NCBI RefSeq assembly: GCF_012184415.1
Contig: NZ_VTOX01000001.1
Location: 744,001-808,000 of the forward strand
DNA length: 64,000 nt
DNA from: Ramlibacter lithotrophicus
GTDB lineage: Bacteria; Pseudomonadota; Gammaproteobacteria; Burkholderiales; Burkholderiaceae_C
Direction: 5' to 3'
Each line of letters opens with the position of its first letter. Within the stretch, counting starts at the first letter, position 1. Position numbers and translations under genes: made by a program. Shown here piece after piece: positions 57,457 to 64,000 of this stretch. The notes beneath the pieces were generated by a model, which did no database searches, was not told where the DNA came from, and was given only the letters and a program-made list of their open reading frames with translations.

Positions 57457-57573
57457 GTGAAAGCTCCCTGTGATCGACGCGGCCGCAGCGGTTTGCAGCC
57501 GGCCCCCCGTCGAGGATAGATCGCGCGCCCAGCGCCGTCCTGCCTTTCGCGGGCAGTTTGCTTGGCGTCAACC

Positions 57574-57591
57574 TTTCAATTATCATTGAAA
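57574..57591. promoter_or_regulatory. Probable ArsR operator
   Basis: TTTCAAT-TATC-ATTGAAA is a perfect inverted repeat with 7-base arms, ending 4 bases before the arsR ATG (57596) and 118 bases before sixA (57456). Its size and AT-rich nature fit ArsR-type operators, and the position fits autorepression. Confidence 0.7.
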
Positions 57592-57595
57592 CGTC

Positions 57596-57934
57596 ATGAA
57601 CGAACCGGCCGACGAACCCCTCGCCCTGCGCGCGCTGGCCGCTCTGGCCCAGGCACAGCGCCTGCGCGCCTTTCGCTCGCTCGTGGCCGCCGGGCCGGGC
57701 GGCCTCACGCCCGGCCTGCTCGCAACGCGACTGGGGCTCGCGCCCAGCGCTCTGTCGTTCCATCTCAAGGAACTCGCCGGCTCCGGCCTCGTCACCTGCG
57801 AGCCGCGCGGGCGGCACCTGGTCTATCGCGCCGACTACGGGCGCATGAACCAGCTGCTCGCGTACCTGATGCAGCACTGCTGCCAGTCACCTGCCTGCGA
57901 GCCGGACCACCCCGGTTCGTGCCGCACCTGCTGA
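57596..57934 (+). CDS. ArsR-family repressor with arsenite-type C-terminal cysteine cluster
   Basis: This is a 112-residue winged-helix regulator (ALAQAQRLRAFRSLVAAGPG, then ATRLGLAPSALSFHLKELAG). The C-terminus has C95, C96 and C101, with C109 and C112 in addition. The ArsR of Acidithiobacillus ferrooxidans binds As(III) with C95, C96 and C102, an almost identical layout. Thus As(III) or Sb(III) is the most likely signal (inference). The start is ATG 57596, just after the probable operator. It is followed after 10 bases by the ATP-grasp-like gene. Confidence 0.85.
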   Translation: MNEPADEPLALRALAALAQAQRLRAFRSLVAAGPGGLTPGLLATRLGLAPSALSFHLKELAGSGLVTCEPRGRHLVYRADYGRMNQLLAYLMQHCCQSPACEPDHPGSCRTC

Positions 57935-57944
57935 AGGAGACCGC

Positions 57945-59297
57945 ATGATGAACATGGCCGAGACGCTGAACCTGGGATGCCTGTGCAGCACGCTGCAGCG
58001 CGACCTGCTGCAGGCGCGGATGGATGCTCGCCTGCGCTCGCAGGCGCAGCAACTGGCCGCGACCCACCCGCACCTGTTCTCCGCGACGCCGGTGTTCATC
58101 AGCGCCGAGGACGAGGTCCGCATGCAGGCCGCCGTCGCGGTGCTGCACCGGACGGCGGCACTGCCCGGGTACCGCGATGCCGCGCTTGCGCGCGCGCCCG
58201 ACATCGCCCGGCACGAGTTCGGCCCGCTGGGCGTCTTCATGGGATACGACTTCCACCTCACGGCGGCCGGACCGCGCCTCATCGAGATCAACACCAATGC
58301 CGGCGGCGCGCTGATCCACGCCACGGCCGCCAGCGCGCATCGCGCCTGCTGCTCGCCCGCCGATGCCCGCTTCGGCGTCGATCCCGGCCTGCGCGAATTC
58401 GACCGGGCCGTGGTCGGCATGTTCCTCGCGGAATGGTCGGCGCAACGGGGCACGCGGCCGCTGCGCACGATCGCCATCGTCGACGATGCGCCGCAGGACC
58501 AGTACCTCGCCCCCGAATTCACCCTCGCGCGCCAGCTCTTCGTCAGCCACGGCATCGCCGCCGTCGTCGCCGATCCGCGCGAACTGGCCTGGCGCGACGG
58601 CGCCTTGTGGCATCCCGCCTTGCCGCCGGACACGCCGGTGGACCTGGTCTACAACCGGCTGACCGACTTCGATCTGTCCCAGCCCGGCCACGAGGCGCTG
58701 CGGGCCGCCTACGAAGCCGGCGCGGCGGTGGTGACGCCCCATCCGCGCGCCCACGCCTTGCACGCCGACAAGCGCAACCTGGTGGCGCTGAGCGACGATG
58801 AGTCGCTCACCGCCTGGGGCTGCCCGACGCAGGATCGCGAGGTGCTGCACGCCGTCGTCCCCCACACGCAGCTGGTGACACCCGCCAATGCCGAGCGCCT
58901 GTGGAGCGAGCGACGGCACCTCTTCTTCAAGCCGACGGCCGGTTACGGATCGCGCGGCGCGTACCGCGGCGACAAGTTGACCCGGCGTGTCTGGAACGAG
59001 ATCGCCGCCGGCGGCTTCGTCGCCCAGGCACTGGTCCCGCCCAGCGAGCGAATCGTCGACGTCGAAGGACAGGCGAAGCGCCTGAAGCTGGACGTGCGCG
59101 CCTATGCCTATGCGGGCCAGGTGCAACTGCTCGCCGCGCGAACGTACGCGGGACAGACGACCAACTTCCGCACCGCCGGCGGCGGCTTCTCGCCCGTCGT
59201 CGTCCTGCCGGCCGGCCGCTGGGCCGCCGCAGACTGCAGCGCCAGCCCTGCCTGCGCGGCGGCCGATGCCGTGGACGCCAGGGCCACGACGCCCTAG
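57945..59297 (+). CDS. ATP-grasp-like protein of unknown function, ArsR-linked
   Basis: This is a 450-residue protein. The N-terminus has a CLC motif (C12, C14). PRLIEINTNAGGALIHAT and HADKRNLVALSDDESL, then LFFKPTAGYGSRGAYRGDKL, ERIVDVEGQAKRLKLDVRAY and a C-terminal CSASPACAAADA, have the layout of circularly permuted ATP-grasp or glutathionylspermidine-synthetase-like ligases. I do not recognise a specific family. No transmembrane segment is seen. The start is ATG 57945, preceded by AAGGAG, 10 bases after arsR, so one transcript. It could make a thiol or peptide conjugate in response to metalloid stress. That role is an inference. Confidence 0.75.
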   Translation: MMNMAETLNLGCLCSTLQRDLLQARMDARLRSQAQQLAATHPHLFSATPVFISAEDEVRMQAAVAVLHRTAALPGYRDAALARAPDIARHEFGPLGVFMGYDFHLTAAGPRLIEINTNAGGALIHATAASAHRACCSPADARFGVDPGLREFDRAVVGMFLAEWSAQRGTRPLRTIAIVDDAPQDQYLAPEFTLARQLFVSHGIAAVVADPRELAWRDGALWHPALPPDTPVDLVYNRLTDFDLSQPGHEALRAAYEAGAAVVTPHPRAHALHADKRNLVALSDDESLTAWGCPTQDREVLHAVVPHTQLVTPANAERLWSERRHLFFKPTAGYGSRGAYRGDKLTRRVWNEIAAGGFVAQALVPPSERIVDVEGQAKRLKLDVRAYAYAGQVQLLAARTYAGQTTNFRTAGGGFSPVVVLPAGRWAAADCSASPACAAADAVDARATTP

Positions 59298-59304
59298 GGC
59301 GAAC

Positions 59305-59850
59305 CTACACCGGCTCGAGGGGCGCGTGCGGCTGCGCCGGAACTTCCACGCGAATGCCTTCCCCCGGCTTCACCTCGCCCCCGGCGATCACGATGGCCAT
59401 CACGCCGGCTTTGCGCACCAGCCGGCCCTGCGCGTCGCGTGCCAGCGTGGCCGCCATCAGCCCTGGCTGGAAGCGATCGAGCAGCACGCACGGATTGCGC
59501 AGACCGGTCACCTCCACGATCGCGGAGGGCCCGAGGTGCAGCCGCGCCCCGGCCGGCAGCGCCAGCAGGTCGATGCCGCGGGTAGTGACGTTCTCGCCCA
59601 GGTCGCCGGGCCACACCGGATGATCCGCTGCCATCAGCTCGTCGAAGAGCTCCGCGTGCAACAGGTGCACCTGACGCAGGTTGGGCTGGGTCGGGTCGCG
59701 TGCCGCCCGCGACCGATGGCGCACCGTGGCACCGGCATGGGCATCGCCTTCGACGCCGAGGCCTGGCACCAGGCGGATCGCGTCCTCGGCGAACTTGCTG
59801 AAGCTGTGGCTGGCGCTGCGGTGGACGGCGACGACGTGCGGGTCCGCCAC
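59305..59850 (-). CDS. MOSC domain protein
   Basis: This is a 181-residue protein. SHSFSKFAEDAIRLVPGLGV, then GDLGENVTTRGIDLLALPAG and EVTGLRNPC with the conserved Cys, are the MOSC domain, which carries a sulfido-Mo or sulfur ligand for Mo enzymes and related sulfur transfer. The start is GTG 59850, two bases after the glmM stop, so it is co-translated with glmM. The specific partner is unknown. Confidence 0.9.
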   Translation of the reverse strand: MADPHVVAVHRSASHSFSKFAEDAIRLVPGLGVEGDAHAGATVRHRSRAARDPTQPNLRQVHLLHAELFDELMAADHPVWPGDLGENVTTRGIDLLALPAGARLHLGPSAIVEVTGLRNPCVLLDRFQPGLMAATLARDAQGRLVRKAGVMAIVIAGGEVKPGEGIRVEVPAQPHAPLEPV

Positions 59851-59852
59851 CC

Positions 59853-61190
59853 TCAGCCGGCCTTCACCGCTTCGGCCAGCCGTTCGGCGGTCGTGCGCGC
59901 CACCGCCTCGTCGCGCGCCTCGACCATTACCCGCAGCAGCGGCTCGGTGCCGCTGGCGCGGATCAGCACGCGGCCATGGCCGTCCAGTTCCCGCTGCGCG
60001 CGCTCGGTCTCCGCCGCCAGCGAACGGTTCTTCTTCCAGTCCTGCCCGGCCTCCAGCCGCACGTTGATCAGCGTCTGCGGGAACAGCTGCACGCCTTCGA
60101 GCAGCTGCGACAGGCTGCGACGGCTGCGCACGACCGCCATCAGCACCTGCAACGCGCTGATCAGCCCGTCGCCCGTCGTGTGCTTGTCCAGGGCCAGCAG
60201 ATGGCCCGACCCTTCGCCGCCCAGCAACCAGCCGCGCTGCTCCAGTTCCTCCAGCACGTAGCGGTCACCGACCTTGGCGCGCACGAAGTCGACGCCGCGC
60301 TCGCGCAGCGCCAGCTCCACCGCCATGTTCGTCATCAGCGTGCCGACGACGCCAGGCACCTGCTCGCCGCGAGCGAGCCGGTCGCAGGTCATCAGGTACA
60401 GCAATTCGTCGCCGTTGTAGAGGCGGCCGGCGGCGTCGACCAGCTGCAGGCGGTCGGCATCGCCGTCCAGCGCGACGCCGAAATCCGCCTTGTTCGCCTT
60501 CACCGCCGCAATCAGGGCCTGCGGATGGGTGGCTCCGACCTCGTCGTTGATGTTCAGTCCGTCCGGAGAGCAGCCGATGCAGACCACCTCGGCGCCGAGT
60601 TCGTGGAACACCTTCGGTGCGATGTGGTAGGCGGCGCCGTGCGCCCCGTCGACGACGATCGTCAGCCCCTTGAGGGTGAGCGGGCTCGCGAACGTGCTCT
60701 TGCAGAACTCGATGTAGCGGCCGGCGGCGTCGTCCAGCCGCCGCGCCTTGCCGAGGCCGGCCGAGCCGGCCCAGGACGGCGGCTCCTCGAGCGCCGCCTC
60801 CACCGCCAGCTCCCACTCGTCCGGCAGCTTCGTGCCCTGGCCGCTGAAGAACTTGATGCCGTTGTCGGGGAACGGGTTGTGGCTGGCGCTGATCACGACG
60901 CCCAGGCTTGCGCGCTGGGCGCGCGTGAGGTAAGCCACGCCGGGGGTGGGCAATGGGCCGAGCAGCACGACGTCGGCGCCCGCCGAGTTGAAACCCGACT
61001 CGAGCGCGCTCTCCAGCATGTAGCCGGAAATGCGCGTGTCCTTGCCGATCAGCACCGTGGGCCGCTGCTCGGTCCGTTTGAGCACGCGCCCCACTGCATG
61101 CGCGAGCCGCAGCACGAAGTCGGGGGTGATCGGGGGCTGGCCCACCGTGCCTCGAATGCCGTCGGTGCCGAAATACTTCCTGCTGGTCAA
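59853..61190 (-). CDS. glmM: Phosphoglucosamine mutase
   Basis: This 445-residue enzyme interconverts glucosamine-6-P and -1-P for UDP-GlcNAc. The phosphoserine motif is [25 protein letters not shown] and sugar-binding GEGSGH follow. Length equals the E. coli protein. The start is TTG 61190, overlapping the folP stop (TTGA). Confidence 0.97.
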   Translation of the reverse strand: MTSRKYFGTDGIRGTVGQPPITPDFVLRLAHAVGRVLKRTEQRPTVLIGKDTRISGYMLESALESGFNSAGADVVLLGPLPTPGVAYLTRAQRASLGVVISASHNPFPDNGIKFFSGQGTKLPDEWELAVEAALEEPPSWAGSAGLGKARRLDDAAGRYIEFCKSTFASPLTLKGLTIVVDGAHGAAYHIAPKVFHELGAEVVCIGCSPDGLNINDEVGATHPQALIAAVKANKADFGVALDGDADRLQLVDAAGRLYNGDELLYLMTCDRLARGEQVPGVVGTLMTNMAVELALRERGVDFVRAKVGDRYVLEELEQRGWLLGGEGSGHLLALDKHTTGDGLISALQVLMAVVRSRRSLSQLLEGVQLFPQTLINVRLEAGQDWKKNRSLAAETERAQRELDGHGRVLIRASGTEPLLRVMVEARDEAVARTTAERLAEAVKAG

Positions 61191-62041
61191 TTCGCGTCCC
61201 TGCCTTTGGTCGATTCGTTCGATTTCACCGCGGACCACACTCGCAGCGCAGCAGCGGTTTCCCTCACATCATGCACGCGCACGACGTGCGCGCCGCGTTC
61301 GACGGCCAGCAGCGCCGCGGCGACGCTGGGTACCATGCGCTCGCCCACGGGCAGGCCGCTGACCGTGCCCAGCGACGACTTGCGCGACCACCCGACCAGC
61401 AGCGCATGGCCGTCTCGCAGCAGTTCGTCCTGCCGCGCCAGCAACGCGAAGTTCTGGTCCACGGTCTTGCCGAACCCGATCCCCGGATCCCACGCGATGC
61501 GGTCCGCGGTGACGCCCAGGGCGAGCAGCGCCTGCGTCTCGCGCCGGAGAAAGGCGGCCACCTGGGGCACTGAATCGCCCGCCATCGGCTCGCGCTGCAT
61601 GGATGCCGGCTCGCCGTGCATGTGCATCAGGCAGACGCCGCACTGCGGGTGCGCCGCGACGGCCTGCGCCGCACCCGGCTGCCGCAGCGCCCAGATGTCG
61701 TTGACGATGTCGGCGCCGAGGTCCAGCGCGGCGCGCATGACCTCGGGCTTGTACGTGTCCACCGAGACCGGCACGCCGAGCCGCACCGCCTCGCGCACGA
61801 CGGGCAGCACGCGAGCGAGTTCCTCGTCCAGCGGCACGGCCTCGGTGCCGGGCCGGGTCGACTCGCCGCCGATGTCCAGGATGTCCGCGCCGTCGCGCAG
61901 CAGGCGTTCGCAATGCGCCAGCGCCGCGGCGCTGGTGGCGTGCCGGCCGCCGTCGGAAAACGAGTCCGGCGTGACGTTGACGATGCCCATCACGTGCGGG
62001 CGCGAGAGGTCGATCCGGTACCGCGTGGTCTGCCAATGCAT
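61187..62041 (-). CDS. folP: Dihydropteroate synthase
   Basis: This 284-residue enzyme joins pABA and hydroxymethyl-dihydropterin in folate synthesis, the sulfonamide target. Signatures are [25 protein letters not shown] and GIGFGK. It lies between ftsH and glmM as in many proteobacteria. The start is ATG 62041, which is within the region just after a terminator for ftsH. Confidence 0.97.
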   Translation of the reverse strand: MHWQTTRYRIDLSRPHVMGIVNVTPDSFSDGGRHATSAAALAHCERLLRDGADILDIGGESTRPGTEAVPLDEELARVLPVVREAVRLGVPVSVDTYKPEVMRAALDLGADIVNDIWALRQPGAAQAVAAHPQCGVCLMHMHGEPASMQREPMAGDSVPQVAAFLRRETQALLALGVTADRIAWDPGIGFGKTVDQNFALLARQDELLRDGHALLVGWSRKSSLGTVSGLPVGERMVPSVAAALLAVERGAHVVRVHDVRETAAALRVWSAVKSNESTKGRDAN

Positions 62042-62070
62042 GAGCCCGATTGTCCGCGATCGGCCCATGC

Positions 62071-62091
62071 AAAAGGGGCCCGAAGGCCCCT
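62071..62091 (-). terminator. Terminator between ftsH and folP
   Basis: On the minus strand AGGGGCC-TTCG-GGCCCCT is followed by TTTT. It is a stable UUCG-loop hairpin with a short U run, so folP transcription from ftsH may be partial. Confidence 0.65.
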
Positions 62092-62112
62092 CTCGTGCAT
62101 GGTCCGAACGGA

Positions 62113-64000
<1,888 letters not shown>

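Overview
The window is high-GC chromosomal DNA of a betaproteobacterium, most likely Burkholderiales and probably Comamonadaceae (Ramlibacter/Variovorax/Rhodoferax-like). The basis is gene content and order (dnaX-ybaB-recR, trxA-rho-rpmE2, ftsH-folP-glmM, leaderless promoters of the TACAAT type). I could not run a database search, so the genus is a guess. No tRNA, rRNA, insertion sequence, phage or CRISPR array was seen. The only RNA gene found is the small SRP RNA (ffs) at 41450-41543.

Layout. (1) 1-8128 is a respiratory block. It holds a truncated exported protein, a DUF3373-type outer-membrane barrel and an octaheme cytochrome of the tetrathionate-reductase type, all on the minus strand behind an FNR-type box. 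A divergent ArsR-family regulator follows, then a periplasmic nitrate reductase operon napDABCE. (2) 8223-11195 has a soluble and a membrane proton-pumping pyrophosphatase, divergently arranged. (3) 11336-18282 has a metal-dependent hydrolase-like protein, an aldehyde dehydrogenase, an orphan sensor kinase and a three-gene operon with an M48 peptidase. (4) 18522-21539 is moaA-mobA-moeA, molybdenum cofactor synthesis that NapA requires. (5) 21561-24808 is an unexplained three-gene operon (a Gly/Met-rich protein with two DxDxDG-type loops, a DUF6502-like protein and a DUF5666-like lipoprotein). It is preceded by the same 14-base FNR-type box as the octaheme cytochrome gene. (6) 24834-30812 has a beta-propeller protein plus a MoaD/ThiS-like protein and an RND efflux pair. 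(7) 30959-41543 is largely housekeeping: rnhA, a methyltransferase, gloB, mltD, an ABC importer, recR, ybaB, dnaX with an A9 slippery run, and ffs. (8) 41544-42804 is visibly poorer in G+C and carries two tandem paralogous lipoproteins. (9) 42805-51200 has a flavoprotein, trxA, rho, rpmE2, a ketopantoate-reductase-like gene, a GT-C-like membrane protein and a MATE transporter. (10) 51246-57456 is a polyphosphate-flavoured cluster: a ppx pseudogene, a two-domain PPK2 (polyphosphate:AMP phosphotransferase), an MscS channel with a cyclic-nucleotide domain, a CYTH-CHAD protein, a basic-tailed RHH-like protein and SixA. (11) 57574-59297 is an ArsR regulator with an arsenite-type cysteine cluster, its probable operator, and an ATP-grasp-like enzyme of unknown function. 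(12) 59305-64000 is MOSC, glmM, folP and a truncated ftsH.

How the genes fit together: nitrate respiration (nap), cofactor supply (moa/mob/moe) and the octaheme cytochrome under an FNR-type box point to a facultative or microaerobic respiratory life. The two pyrophosphatases and the PPK2/CHAD group point to active pyrophosphate and polyphosphate economy. The best candidates for undescribed biology are the ArsR/ATP-grasp pair at 57574-59297, the FNR-box operon at 23841-21561, and the octaheme/DUF3373 locus at the left edge.
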